64,000 nucleotides of DNA. It comes from Bacteroides intestinalis (GTDB lineage Bacteria; Bacteroidota; Bacteroidia; Bacteroidales; Bacteroidaceae). Positions within the stretch are counted from its first letter, which is position 1. Each line of letters begins with the position of its first letter. The notes beneath the pieces were generated by a model. That model had not been told where the DNA came from. It searched no databases and saw nothing but the letters and a program-made list of their open reading frames with translations. Below are positions 8,624 through 17,267 of the stretch, piece after piece. Where the stretch lies: assembly GCF_902364365.1 (NCBI RefSeq), contig NZ_CABJDN010000003.1:310001-374000 (forward strand). The letters run 5' to 3'. The translations under genes and the position numbers were made by a program.

Positions 8624-9283
8624 ATGAGAGAATTTATCATCGCAGACCATCAGGACATCACCAAAGCAGGTATGATGTTTCTACTCAGTAGTCAGAAGGA
8701 CACAGCTCTGTTACTGGAAGCAGATAACAAAACCGAATTAGTTCAGCAATTGCGCCTGCATCCGCAAGCAGTAGTGATACTGGACTATACGTTATTTGAT
8801 TTCTCAGGTGCGGACGAGTTAATTGTGCTGCATGAGCGTTTTAAAGAAGCGGACTGGCTCCTTTTCTCTGATGAATTGAGCATGGAATTTCTCCGGCAGG
8901 TATTGTTCAGCAGTATGGCTTTCGGAGTGGTGTTGAAGGATAGTTCAAAAGAAGAAATACTGTCTGCATTGCAATGTGCTTCGCGGAAAGAGCGTTTCAT
9001 CTGTAATCATGTCAGTAATTTATTGCTGTCCGGCAGCGGTGCATCTCCCGCACGCCCCACGCTGAAAGATGAATTACTGACACCAGCGGAACGGAGTGTA
9101 CTGAAAGAAATCGCTCTGGGAAAGACTACGAAAGAAATTGCGGCGGAGAAGAACCTCAGCTTCCATACGGTAAACAGCCACCGCAAAAACATATTCCGTA
9201 AATTAGGAGTGAATAATGTGCACGAAGCTACCAAATATGCCATGAAGGCAGGAATTGTGGATTTAGTGGAATACTATATATAA
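8624..9283 (+). CDS. LuxR/NarL-type response regulator
   Basis: 219 aa from ATG 8624; the upstream in-frame TTG at 8570 lies inside the terminator stem and is rejected. Residues 1-120 form a receiver domain with phospho-acceptor Asp in VVILDYTLFDFSG, switch Ser in LFSDE and Lys in VLKDSS. The usual acidic pair at the N-terminus is reduced to one Asp (FIIADHQD), so metal binding may be altered. Residues ~150-212 are a LuxR HTH (LTPAERSVLKEIALGKTTKE, followed by SFHTVNSHRKNIFRKLGV). No sensor kinase is next to it. Bacteroides genomes carry orphan regulators of this size; the targets are unknown. Confidence 0.85.
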   Translation: MREFIIADHQDITKAGMMFLLSSQKDTALLLEADNKTELVQQLRLHPQAVVILDYTLFDFSGADELIVLHERFKEADWLLFSDELSMEFLRQVLFSSMAFGVVLKDSSKEEILSALQCASRKERFICNHVSNLLLSGSGASPARPTLKDELLTPAERSVLKEIALGKTTKEIAAEKNLSFHTVNSHRKNIFRKLGVNNVHEATKYAMKAGIVDLVEYYI

Positions 9284-9292
9284 AAAGACTGT

Positions 9293-10354
9293 TCAGACGC
9301 CAATCTCTCCACTACCGATACATATCCGGGAAGCTTCATCATATATGACACCGAATTGTCCGGGAGCAATGCCCTGCAAATTTTCAGAAGATACAATACG
9401 GTAGAGTTCTCCTTCCCGTATCAGTTTTCCTTTCATAAATTCCGGTGTATGGCGGATTTTAAAAGTCACATCGACTTCCTGATTATGTAACCAGGGATTT
9501 TCTGTAATAAAATGAAAATCATGAATCTTAAATTCACGCCCGTACTGCCACTGGGTGTCATATCCCCGTGAGACATAAAGAACATTTGCCTCAACGTCTT
9601 TCCGAATGACAAACCAAGGACCACCACTTAAACCCAATCCTTTGCGCTGCCCGATGGTATGAAACCAGTACCCCCGGTGTGTACCGATTTTCTTTCCAGT
9701 CTCCAATTCTATAATATCTCCTTGCCGTTCACCAAGGAAACGACGAACAAAGTCATTGTAATTGATCTTTCCCAGAAAACAAATCCCCTGACTGTCACGG
9801 CGACGGGCAGTAGGCAGTCCTGCAATGCGGGCAATGTCCCGTACTTCCTGTTTCATCAATCCACCAAGGGGGAACATCAGTTTGGATACTTGCAGGTAGT
9901 CAATCTGTGCAAGAAAGTCTGTCTGGTCTTTTACAGGATCAACAGCTGTACCCAACCATACTTTATCATCTTTATGGACCGTAGTGGCATAATGGCCGGT
10001 AGCGGTAAAATCAAACTCTTTGCCTATCTTCTGCTCAAAGCAACCGAATTTAATGAAGCGGTTGCACATCACATCCGGATTAGGAGTCAATCCACGACGG
10101 ATTTTATCAATGGCATAAGCAGCAACCTGTTCCCAATATTCTTTCTGCAAATCTACCATTTCCAAAGGCAATCCGTAACGATGTGCGATAGCCGTAGCCA
10201 TCTCCCAGTCTTCTTCAGCAGAGCAGTCCATATAATCGGTGCCGTCCATTCCTATCTTAATATAAAACAGAGACGGCCGATACCCTTGCTCACAAAGAAG
10301 GTGTACGACAACTGAACTGTCGACACCTCCTGATAATAAAACAGCTATATTCAT
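9293..10354 (-). CDS. mnmA: tRNA-specific 2-thiouridylase MnmA
   Basis: 353 aa, cytoplasmic. ATP-pyrophosphatase PP-loop at the start ([17 protein letters not shown]), catalytic Cys in [14 protein letters not shown], and second catalytic Cys in [13 protein letters not shown], followed by the central and C-terminal beta domains with [19 protein letters not shown] and the final GVIYDEA. It thiolates U34 of Lys, Glu and Gln tRNAs using sulfur relayed from a cysteine desulfurase. Bacteroides usually carry more than one mnmA-like gene; this is the shorter form. Its stop lies 9 bases from the convergent response-regulator gene. The 22-bp tandem array at 10422-10516 is in its upstream region. Confidence 0.93.
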   Translation of the reverse strand: MNIAVLLSGGVDSSVVVHLLCEQGYRPSLFYIKIGMDGTDYMDCSAEEDWEMATAIAHRYGLPLEMVDLQKEYWEQVAAYAIDKIRRGLTPNPDVMCNRFIKFGCFEQKIGKEFDFTATGHYATTVHKDDKVWLGTAVDPVKDQTDFLAQIDYLQVSKLMFPLGGLMKQEVRDIARIAGLPTARRRDSQGICFLGKINYNDFVRRFLGERQGDIIELETGKKIGTHRGYWFHTIGQRKGLGLSGGPWFVIRKDVEANVLYVSRGYDTQWQYGREFKIHDFHFITENPWLHNQEVDVTFKIRHTPEFMKGKLIREGELYRIVSSENLQGIAPGQFGVIYDEASRICIGSGEIGV

Positions 10355-10421
10355 TCAAATAGTTTAGGATTATAGTAAGCATTTGATATGAGTACTAATT
10401 ACTTACAATAAATAAATTTTC

Positions 10422-10516
10422 AAGGTATAGTCGTATACTTAGCCTATCTCAGTCCTATACTTAGGGTACCTCAGTCCCATACTTAGGATACCTCAGTCCT
10501 ATACTGAGATAGGGAC
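10422..10516. repeat. Four-copy 22-bp tandem array between metY and mnmA
   Basis: Four contiguous 22-bp units at 10422-10443, 10444-10465, 10466-10487 and 10488-10509. The core CTCAGTCCTATACTTAGG recurs with few changes in units 2 to 4; unit 1 is diverged. Each unit can fold on itself (cctcagt against acttagg, one mismatch, 5-nt loop). The whole array is bounded by an 11-bp perfect inverted repeat (cctatctcagt at 10443-10453 and actgagatagg at 10503-10513). There are no spacers, so it is not CRISPR. It lies between the 3' end of metY and the 5' end of mnmA (both minus strand). Confidence 0.85.
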
Positions 10517-10635
10517 ATTACAACAGAGCTGATAGTCAAGTAATTACAAATTTTCTTCTCAATATCAATAAATCAGAACAAACAATCGACAAAAAAAATG
10601 AGAAATAGACTCATTACTTTTCGGTTATGAACCAA

Positions 10636-11922
10636 TTATATTTTATCAAACGCCTGAGCCAAGTCATCCAGCAAGTCAGCAATATGCTCCGTACCGATAG
10701 ACAAGCGTACGGTCCCCGGCTTAATTCCTTGTTCTTCCAACTCCTGTTCATTCAACTGCGAATGTGTAGTAGTGGCCGGATGGATAACGAGCGACTTAAC
10801 ATCCGCTACATTTGCCAGAAGTGAGAAGATCTGCAAGTTATCGATGAATGTCTGCGCTTCTTTCACCCCACCCTTCACTTCAAAAGTAAAGATAGAACTT
10901 GCGCCATTTGGGAAATACCTTTGATACAATGCATGATCCGGATGTTCCGGTAATGACGGGTGATTCACTGCTGCCACTTTAGGATGTTTCTTCAAGAAAT
11001 CAACCACCTTCAATGCATTCTCCACATGACGTTCCACGCGAAGGGAAAGTGTTTCCAATCCTTGCAATAAAATGAAAGCATTGAATGGACTTATAGTAGC
11101 CCCTGTATCACGAAGCAGGATAGCACGAATACGTGTAACATAAGCCGCAGCACCGGCAGCTTCGGTAAAACGTATACCATGGTAGCAAGGCTCCGGCTCC
11201 GTCAGTTGAGGGAATTTGCCCGAAGCTGCCCAATCGAACTTACCGCCGTCCACAATCACACCACCCAAGGAACTACCATGACCACCGATAAACTTCGTAG
11301 CAGAGTGTACTACAATGTCTGCTCCATGCTCAATAGGCCGTATCAGATAAGGTGTACCGAATGTGTTATCAATGATCAATGGAATCTTATGACGATGTGC
11401 TATCTCGGCAACAGCTTCAATATCAATAATGTTGGAGTTCGGGTTACCCAAAGTTTCAATATATACAGCCTTTGTATTCTCCTGTATAGCCTTCTCAAAG
11501 TTCGAGAGATCAGCAGGATCTACAAAAGTAGTAGTCACTCCGTAGGCAGGCAGAGTATGTTCCAGCAGATTATATGTACCACCATAGATGGTTTTAGCTG
11601 AAACAATATGATCTCCGGCACGGGTAATATTCTCTAAAGCATAAGTCACGGCAGCAGCCCCCGAAGCAACTGCTAATCCGGCAACGCCCCCTTCCAAAGC
11701 AGCCACACGTGCTTCGAACACACCTTGGGTAGAGTTAGTCAAACGGCCATAAATATTACCCGGATCTTGCAAACCAAAGCGTGCGGCAGCATGGGCAGAG
11801 TCGCGGAATACATACGAAGTAGTCTGGTAAATGGGCACGGCACGCGCATCAGTTGCCGGGTCGGGTTGTTCTTGTCCTACATGGAGTTGAAGCGTCTCAA
11901 AATGCAATTTCTTTGTTTCCAT
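10636..11922 (-). CDS. metY: O-acetylhomoserine sulfhydrylase (PLP enzyme)
   Basis: 428 aa, cytoplasmic. Full-length Cys/Met-metabolism PLP enzyme: N-terminal [23 protein letters not shown]-phosphate loop [14 protein letters not shown], Asp in [10 protein letters not shown] and the Schiff-base lysine in [13 protein letters not shown], with the C-terminal [16 protein letters not shown]. The length (longer than ~380-aa MetB/MetC) and the insert around residues 240-260 are typical of MetY, which makes homocysteine from O-acetylhomoserine and sulfide. Promoter: a -7 element at 11959-11966. Confidence 0.93.
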   Translation of the reverse strand: METKKLHFETLQLHVGQEQPDPATDARAVPIYQTTSYVFRDSAHAAARFGLQDPGNIYGRLTNSTQGVFEARVAALEGGVAGLAVASGAAAVTYALENITRAGDHIVSAKTIYGGTYNLLEHTLPAYGVTTTFVDPADLSNFEKAIQENTKAVYIETLGNPNSNIIDIEAVAEIAHRHKIPLIIDNTFGTPYLIRPIEHGADIVVHSATKFIGGHGSSLGGVIVDGGKFDWAASGKFPQLTEPEPCYHGIRFTEAAGAAAYVTRIRAILLRDTGATISPFNAFILLQGLETLSLRVERHVENALKVVDFLKKHPKVAAVNHPSLPEHPDHALYQRYFPNGASSIFTFEVKGGVKEAQTFIDNLQIFSLLANVADVKSLVIHPATTTHSQLNEQELEEQGIKPGTVRLSIGTEHIADLLDDLAQAFDKI

Positions 11923-11958
11923 TGTCTTTGTATTTTTTTAGGATTAATTGATTGAGCG

Positions 11959-11966
11959 CAAAGATA
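11959..11966 (-). promoter_or_regulatory. -7 element for metY
   Basis: Reads TATCTTTG on the minus strand (TAnnTTTG), 37 bases upstream of the metY start codon. Confidence 0.6.
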
Positions 11967-12045
11967 ATGGGATGTTCTGACATGGGCAATGACATAAGAT
12001 AGGGAATTTTATACCACATTTATGGTAGATAAACAAACTATTCGC

Positions 12046-12053
12046 TAAATTTG
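12046..12053 (+). promoter_or_regulatory. -7 element for the S41-like lipoprotein gene
   Basis: TAAATTTG (TAnnTTTG) lies 27 bases ahead of ATG 12080. Confidence 0.55.
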
Positions 12054-12079
12054 CAACGAAAACCAAACGATAGATACAG

Positions 12080-13435
12080 ATGAAAAGAAGGAATATACAG
12101 CTTTTCCTACTATTGGGAATCCTTGCATTGACGAGCTTATTCTCTTGTGGAGTAGACCGTTGGCCGGAATATTACAAATGGACCGGACGTGATCTATGGA
12201 TAGACAGCGTCATGAGAGAAGAATATCTGTGGTTTGAAGACATCCCCAACACAAAGGACCTGAATTACTTCCTTGAACCGGATGCTTTTTTGAAGAAAAT
12301 AATATCTCCACTCGATAAAGGATACTCCAGCGTAGATACACTGTATGCTACCCCATTGCCAAGTTATGGTTTCGACTATACGCTGTATAGTATAGTTGGT
12401 AATGATACTGCTTTTAATGCACTGATTACCTACGTAATACCCGGTTCTCCTGCTGCCGAAGTTGGTTTAAAACGGGGTGAGTGGATTATGAAAGTCAACG
12501 ATGACTTTATCACCAAGAAAACTGAGGAATTACTGAAAGAAGGTGAAAGCCGGAAGTTATTAATGGGAGAATATAGTACACAGGAAAATGAAGCAGGAGA
12601 AACAGAAGGTGTCATTACTTCCTATGGTGAAGCCAACCTGCCCGCTTCCCGTCCCGTGGAAGACGTTGCCATACCCGCCTATGATGTTCTCACCGGCGGT
12701 GTAGGTTATCTGGCATACAATAGTTTCAGTACAGAAGATAATAGTGAATTGCTTCGACTTTCCCAGTACTATAAAGAGAACAATGTAAAAGAGTTCGTTC
12801 TCGACTTACGCTACAATGCCGGTGGAGCAATGGATTGTGTACAGCTTCTGGCAACGATATTAGCACCTGCAGATAAATTAGGCAGTACCCTCGCTTCACT
12901 GGAATACAGCCAAAAGCAGATGTCCAAAGACCGGGAACTCACTTTTGACGACCAGCTTTTGCAAGGAGGTAGTAATTTAAATCTATCGAAAGTATATATC
13001 CTGACAAGCAGTACTACTGCAGGCGCCGCAGAAATGCTGATTAACTGTCTGAAACCTTATATGACCGTAGTACTCGTAGGTGCCACAACCAAGGGAGAAA
13101 ACGTAGCAACAGCCAGTTTCTCCAGTGATAAGTTCCAGTGGATTCTTCGCCCCGTTGTATGCGAGGTATTCAATTCCGAAGGCAAAGCTGATTATTCCAC
13201 TGGTTTTACTGCAGACTATACAGTAAATTCTCTACAAGACTTTGCAAAAGTATTGCCCTTAGGTGATCCTAATGAAGAAATGTTAAGTGCAGCATTAGGA
13301 ATTATCGATGGTAGCATCGTACTTCCGGAACCTGAGCCAGAGCCAGACCCTGAACCGGAGCCCGAACCCCAAATGAAGGCTGTGAAAAGTGTGAAAGTAA
13401 AACGCACCTTCCGTAGCGGTCTTATCATTAAATAA
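12080..13435 (+). CDS. S41 peptidase-like lipoprotein, nucleophile probably missing
   Basis: 451 aa with lipobox (LTSLFSC, Cys about residue 23). An N-terminal helical bundle (RDLWIDSVMREEYLWFEDIP) is followed by a PDZ domain (GSPAAEVGLKRGEWIMKVND) and an S41 core (FVLDLRYNAGGAMDCVQLLA). In active relatives the nucleophile region reads like TASASE; here it is TTAGAAEMLINCLKPYM, with Gly at residue 315 where the catalytic Ser should be, while the Lys-containing TTKGENVA remains. The C-terminus has a Pro-Glu/Asp repeat (PEPEPEPDPEPEPEP) and a short basic tail. Function: probably outer-membrane or periplasmic, perhaps a non-catalytic binding protein. Co-transcribed with the next lipoprotein (6-base gap). 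Confidence 0.82.
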   Translation: MKRRNIQLFLLLGILALTSLFSCGVDRWPEYYKWTGRDLWIDSVMREEYLWFEDIPNTKDLNYFLEPDAFLKKIISPLDKGYSSVDTLYATPLPSYGFDYTLYSIVGNDTAFNALITYVIPGSPAAEVGLKRGEWIMKVNDDFITKKTEELLKEGESRKLLMGEYSTQENEAGETEGVITSYGEANLPASRPVEDVAIPAYDVLTGGVGYLAYNSFSTEDNSELLRLSQYYKENNVKEFVLDLRYNAGGAMDCVQLLATILAPADKLGSTLASLEYSQKQMSKDRELTFDDQLLQGGSNLNLSKVYILTSSTTAGAAEMLINCLKPYMTVVLVGATTKGENVATASFSSDKFQWILRPVVCEVFNSEGKADYSTGFTADYTVNSLQDFAKVLPLGDPNEEMLSAALGIIDGSIVLPEPEPEPDPEPEPEPQMKAVKSVKVKRTFRSGLIIK

Positions 13436-13441
13436 TTCAGA

Positions 13442-14293
13442 ATGAAGAAGAATATTCTCGTAGCCTTGCTATTCATAGGAGGATTGGCTGCTTGCAGTGA
13501 TAGTGACGATTCGGATATACCCGATAATCCGGGATATCCCGTAACTCATTTTTCCAAAATAGAATTATCGGAAGTTAAGAAAGAAGAGCCTACTTCGCCG
13601 GTTACCCTCACTCAAACCTATGCTTATAAAGCCGGTAGAGTGATAAGTTTCACTGCCATACAAAGTTTTGTAGCCGGAGGAGAAACCTTCAAGATAGAAA
13701 ATGCTACAAGTGTTGTTTACGGGGACCATCAGGCCGTAGTGACAGATGAAATCAATACTGTTTCTACTTATACATTGGACGATAATGGATATGCCGTGAG
13801 TTGCATACGTAAGGAAATGGATGGAAAAATACGCTCTTATACTTTCGACTATCTAATTAATACGGAGGGAAAATACTTCCTGAAAAATATAACAGAAACG
13901 TTAGACGAAAACCAGCCCTATTCTTCTATCAACATAGATTATAGCAGCTATGGAACACTACGCATCACCCAGCAGGTTAACAAGTCCGAACAAACTTATA
14001 TAGCCAGCACATCTACCACTAATGAAATTGCCAACACTTCAGAGATTCCGTATCTATTCCTGACAGATCTATATCCCCTTTCATTCCACTCGGTAGCCAT
14101 TTACGGGAAGTTCTTGGGAGATGCATACAATACTCTGATTACTAACCTCAGACCAGAGGATAACAGTGAAAGTAACGAAACCACGACTTATAAATATGAA
14201 TTTGACAGACGAGGTATCGTTACTTCCTGTGATGAGGTGACCAAGAGTTACGGAGACGATTACAAGCGTACCATAAATTACAGAATCGAATAA
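13442..14293 (+). CDS. Hypothetical lipoprotein (DUF4595-like)
   Basis: 283 aa with a lipobox (GLAAC, Cys about residue 18) followed by an acidic linker (SDSDDSDIPDNP). The remainder is a chain of alternating beta strands (YAYKAGRVISFTAIQS, YTLDDNGYAVSCI, TTTYKYEFDRRGIV) typical of DUF4595-type lipoproteins built from Rhs/YD-like strands. It lies 6 bases after the S41-like lipoprotein gene, so the two are one operon and may work together on the cell surface. No enzymatic motif is seen. Confidence 0.7.
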   Translation: MKKNILVALLFIGGLAACSDSDDSDIPDNPGYPVTHFSKIELSEVKKEEPTSPVTLTQTYAYKAGRVISFTAIQSFVAGGETFKIENATSVVYGDHQAVVTDEINTVSTYTLDDNGYAVSCIRKEMDGKIRSYTFDYLINTEGKYFLKNITETLDENQPYSSINIDYSSYGTLRITQQVNKSEQTYIASTSTTNEIANTSEIPYLFLTDLYPLSFHSVAIYGKFLGDAYNTLITNLRPEDNSESNETTTYKYEFDRRGIVTSCDEVTKSYGDDYKRTINYRIE

Positions 14294-14302
14294 TTTGAAA
14301 TA

Positions 14303-15130
14303 CTATTTCTTGAAAAATTTATCAAAGAAAAGAATTTGGTAATCAATAGAGTTATTCCAATATTGCCCGTTATGTGCACCAGGACGAGTGATAAAGTCAT
14401 GACTAATATTCTTTTCCAATAAAGCTTTATGCAATGCTTTATTTACTTCCAGGAAGAAATCTTTTTCACCACAATCGATAATCAATGCCAACTCTCCATC
14501 TGTAATCTTATCAATCTGGGTAATAACAGTATGCTGATCCCATAAAGCGCTGTCGGCTTCGTATTCACCGAGTTGTTTGCTCATCTCCCAATTCTTTGGG
14601 AATGGACGGATATCCACTCCACCACTGGTACTTCCTCCGGCACCAAATACATCTTTATGACGGATTGCAACCCACAAAGCACCATGTCCACCCATACTCA
14701 ACCCTGTAATGGCCCTTCCTTTTTTCTCCGGAATTGTGGAATAGTTTTTATCTGTATAATTCACCAGTTCTGAAGCAACAAAAGTTTCATAGCGGTAAGC
14801 CGGATTCTTAGGACTATCCCAGTACCAACTGTTTTTACCATCAGGACATACAAAGATGATTCCTTTTTCATCCGCAATCTTAGGCAACTCCGGTTTAACA
14901 CCTACCCAGGTACGTGCATTGCCACCATAACCATGCAACAGATAAATTACCGGGCAAGCCTCAGCTTTCTCTCCCAATGCTTTATCAGGAAGTACATACA
15001 CTACCTGTACCTCCTTATTCATGGAGGGACTTTTCACCATTATAGTATCTACTCGTGCAGCCTGTGTTGCAACAGCCGAAAACAGCAATAAAACGCTGAA
15101 CAAAATTTGTTTTCTTTTCATGTTTTTCAT
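14303..15130 (-). CDS. Secreted esterase (esterase D/FrmB-like)
   Basis: 275 aa (272 from the alternative ATG at 15121) with an SPI signal peptide ending near TQAA. Alpha/beta hydrolase of the putative-esterase (PF00756) family: oxyanion region YLLHGYGGNARTW, nucleophile elbow GLSMGGHGALW, acid in LIIDCGEKDFF and His in RPGAHNGQYWNNS. Relatives include S-formylglutathione hydrolases and feruloyl or acetyl esterases; with a signal peptide the substrate is likely a polysaccharide ester or other exogenous ester. It is a single gene, convergent with the lipoprotein pair to the left. Confidence 0.87.
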   Translation of the reverse strand: MKNMKRKQILFSVLLLFSAVATQAARVDTIMVKSPSMNKEVQVVYVLPDKALGEKAEACPVIYLLHGYGGNARTWVGVKPELPKIADEKGIIFVCPDGKNSWYWDSPKNPAYRYETFVASELVNYTDKNYSTIPEKKGRAITGLSMGGHGALWVAIRHKDVFGAGGSTSGGVDIRPFPKNWEMSKQLGEYEADSALWDQHTVITQIDKITDGELALIIDCGEKDFFLEVNKALHKALLEKNISHDFITRPGAHNGQYWNNSIDYQILFFDKFFKK

Positions 15131-15187
15131 TCTTTAATAATCTCTATAAATAGGCGGCAATATTAGTAATAAAATTCAAAAAATTAG

Positions 15188-15195
15188 TAAGTTTG
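15188..15195 (+). promoter_or_regulatory. -7 element for CNNM-family gene
   Basis: TAAGTTTG (TAnnTTTG) lies 26 bases ahead of ATG 15221. Confidence 0.6.
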
Positions 15196-15220
15196 CAGTA
15201 TAAACTATTCAAAAACCTAT

Positions 15221-16513
15221 ATGGAATTTATTATTATTCTATTTTTATTAGTCCTGAACGGCGTTTTTGCCATGTATGAAATAGCATTGGTGTCATCCAG
15301 CAAAGCACGACTCGAAACCCTTGCGGGAAAGGGAAACAAAAGAGCCAAAGGAGTACTGAAACAGTTGGAAGAGCCTGAGAAGTTTCTTTCTACCATTCAA
15401 ATCGGTATCACGCTCATCGGTATTGTATCCGGTGCCTTCGGTGGTGTAGCCATTGCCGACAATGTAGCCCCGCTATTCGCCTCCATTCCAGGAGTCGCTC
15501 CTTATGCAAAAGATCTTGCCATGATCACAACTGTGGCAATCATTACGTACCTTTCACTCATCATCGGTGAATTGGTGCCCAAGTCCATAGCACTGAGTAA
15601 TCCGGAACGATATGCAACTCTACTTAGTCCGGTCATGATTTTGCTGACCAGAGTATCTTATCCGTTCGTCTGCCTGCTCAGCTTCTCAACCAAGGTAGTG
15701 AATAAACTAATCGGCCTGAACAATGGAGAAGAACGTCCTATGACACAGGAGGAATTAAAAATGATTCTGCACCAAAGTTCAGAACAGGGTGTTATTGATA
15801 AGGAGGAAACTGAAATGTTGCGAGATGTATTCCGTTTCTCAGATAAGCGGGCTAATGAATTGATGACTTACCGCCGTGATCTTGTCGTACTATATCCCAC
15901 ATACACACGTGACGAAGTTCTGCACATCATCCGCGAACAGCATTTTAGTAAATATCTGTTGGTAGAGAAAGGAAAAGATGATATTATCGGAGTAGTGTCC
16001 GTCAAAGATATTATTCTGATGTCTGGCAATGATCACCCCTTCGATTTACGCAATGTTGCCCGTCCGCCCCTGTTTATTCCGGAAAGTTTATATGCCAAGA
16101 AAGTTTTAGAGCTATTTAAGAAGAACAAAAATAAGTTCGGAGTTGTTGTAGACGAGTATGGTAACACAGCAGGCATTATCACCTTGCATGATTTGACAGA
16201 AAGTATCTTCGGAGACATCCTTGAAGAAAACGAAATGGAAGAAGAAGATATCGTCACCCGGCAAGATGGTTCGATGCTCGTCGAGGCTTCTATGAATGTA
16301 GATGATTTTATGGAAGAGATGGGTATCTTGAGCTATGATGATCTGAAAGAAGAAGACTTTACCACACTAAGCGGTCTCGCCATGTTCCTCATCGGGCGGG
16401 TACCCAAAGCAGGAGACTTGTTCAGCTACAAGAACCTACAGTTTGAAGTTGTGGACATGGATCGTGGACGAGTGGATAAACTGCTCGTTATCAAAAAAGA
16501 AGAGGAAGAATAG
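15221..16513 (+). CDS. CNNM/HlyC-CorC family membrane protein
   Basis: 430 aa. The N-terminal ~190 residues are the DUF21/CNNM membrane domain with four helices (first helix FIIILFLLVLNGVFAMYEIAL). Next come two CBS domains (about residues 205-330; DVFRFSDKRANELMTYR and FGVVVDEYGNTAGIITLHDL), then the CorC_HlyC domain (about 345-428; FTTLSGLAMFLIGRVPKAGD). The family includes magnesium/cobalt efflux proteins and the so-called hemolysin C proteins; a cation-efflux role is the best inference and hemolysis is not implied. Starts from its own -7 element; the NlpE-like lipoprotein follows 42 bases later and may be read from the same transcript. Confidence 0.9.
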   Translation: MEFIIILFLLVLNGVFAMYEIALVSSSKARLETLAGKGNKRAKGVLKQLEEPEKFLSTIQIGITLIGIVSGAFGGVAIADNVAPLFASIPGVAPYAKDLAMITTVAIITYLSLIIGELVPKSIALSNPERYATLLSPVMILLTRVSYPFVCLLSFSTKVVNKLIGLNNGEERPMTQEELKMILHQSSEQGVIDKEETEMLRDVFRFSDKRANELMTYRRDLVVLYPTYTRDEVLHIIREQHFSKYLLVEKGKDDIIGVVSVKDIILMSGNDHPFDLRNVARPPLFIPESLYAKKVLELFKKNKNKFGVVVDEYGNTAGIITLHDLTESIFGDILEENEMEEEDIVTRQDGSMLVEASMNVDDFMEEMGILSYDDLKEEDFTTLSGLAMFLIGRVPKAGDLFSYKNLQFEVVDMDRGRVDKLLVIKKEEEE

Positions 16514-16555
16514 TGTGAATTTGCATTATATATATTAACTTAAACCATTAAAGCA

Positions 16556-17035
16556 ATGAAAAAAGTAATGATGATTGCAGCCATCGCTGCTGCATTGGTA
16601 TCCTGCCAATCAAAAGGAACCCAGAACAATGATTCCGCCATAGGTGAAGGAGTGTTGACAGTTGCCGGGAATGATTCTTCTGCCGTAGCCGTATACGAAG
16701 GTCTTCTTCCTGCTGCCGACGGTCCGGGTATCCAATACGTATTGAGCGTGGACAGTGTAGGTCCTGACGGAGAAAGCGGTTATACTCTGGTTACTACTTA
16801 TCTGGATGCGGAAGGTCAAGGAAAGAACAAGAGCTTCACTTCCAAAGGTAAGAAACAAGTCATCAAGAAGACAGTGGACAACAAACAAAAGACAGCCTAC
16901 AAACTGACACCGAATGATGGTGACGCTCCCGTCTACTTCGTAGTAGTGAACGATACCACTTTACGTTTGGTTAACGATAGTCTGCAGGAAGCTGTCAGCG
17001 ACCTGAACTACGATATTATTCAAGTGAAGAAATAA
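16556..17035 (+). CDS. NlpE-like lipoprotein lacking the CXXC motif
   Basis: 159 aa with a lipobox (ALVSC, Cys about residue 17). The beta-barrel-like domain starts with VYEGLLPAADGPGIQYVLSV, which matches the NlpE N-terminal signature but has AADGPG where the classical copper-related CXDCPG cysteines would be. The C-terminal half ends with TLRLVNDSLQEAVSDLNYDI. In E. coli NlpE is an outer-membrane lipoprotein linked to envelope stress signalling; no such role can be transferred here without the Cys pair. It follows the CNNM gene and is closed by a terminator at 17056-17089. Confidence 0.78.
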   Translation: MKKVMMIAAIAAALVSCQSKGTQNNDSAIGEGVLTVAGNDSSAVAVYEGLLPAADGPGIQYVLSVDSVGPDGESGYTLVTTYLDAEGQGKNKSFTSKGKKQVIKKTVDNKQKTAYKLTPNDGDAPVYFVVVNDTTLRLVNDSLQEAVSDLNYDIIQVKK

Positions 17036-17055
17036 TCAGCAAAACATTTCATGTG

Positions 17056-17089
17056 AGAGGAGCTAAACGAAATTTGGCTCCTCTTTTTT
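17056..17089 (+). terminator. Rho-independent terminator after NlpE-like gene
   Basis: agaggagc (17056-17063) pairs with gctcctct (17077-17084) and is followed by TTTTT. Confidence 0.85.
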
Positions 17090-17228
17090 ATTCCCTTTTA
17101 GAACATATCACACCAGAATTTCATACTAACAAAACAAAAAATCAAATTTCTCACATCAAAACAGACTGGTTGAAACAATATATATAATGATTGGAACAAT
17201 ATTTTAAGTCATGCATTACCTTAACGCG

Positions 17229-17236
17229 TACCTTTG
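17229..17236 (+). promoter_or_regulatory. -7 element for the secreted URO-D-like gene
   Basis: TACCTTTG matches TAnnTTTG. The transcript should begin near 17243, so the upstream in-frame ATG at 17211 cannot be used and ATG 17268 is the start. Confidence 0.6.
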
Positions 17237-17267
17237 TTCTATCGAATTCAATGAAAAACAGAATCCC

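Noticed and set aside
9659..10315. 218-codon open frame opposite mnmA
   Set aside because: mnmA carries all catalytic motifs on the minus strand; the opposite frame has no recognisable domain.
10422..10516. Array considered as a CRISPR
   Set aside because: Units are contiguous with no variable spacers and no cas genes are present; the same holds for 42734-42843.
17211..17267. Upstream in-frame start for the URO-D-like gene
   Set aside because: It lies ahead of the -7 box at 17229-17236 and would bury the signal peptide.
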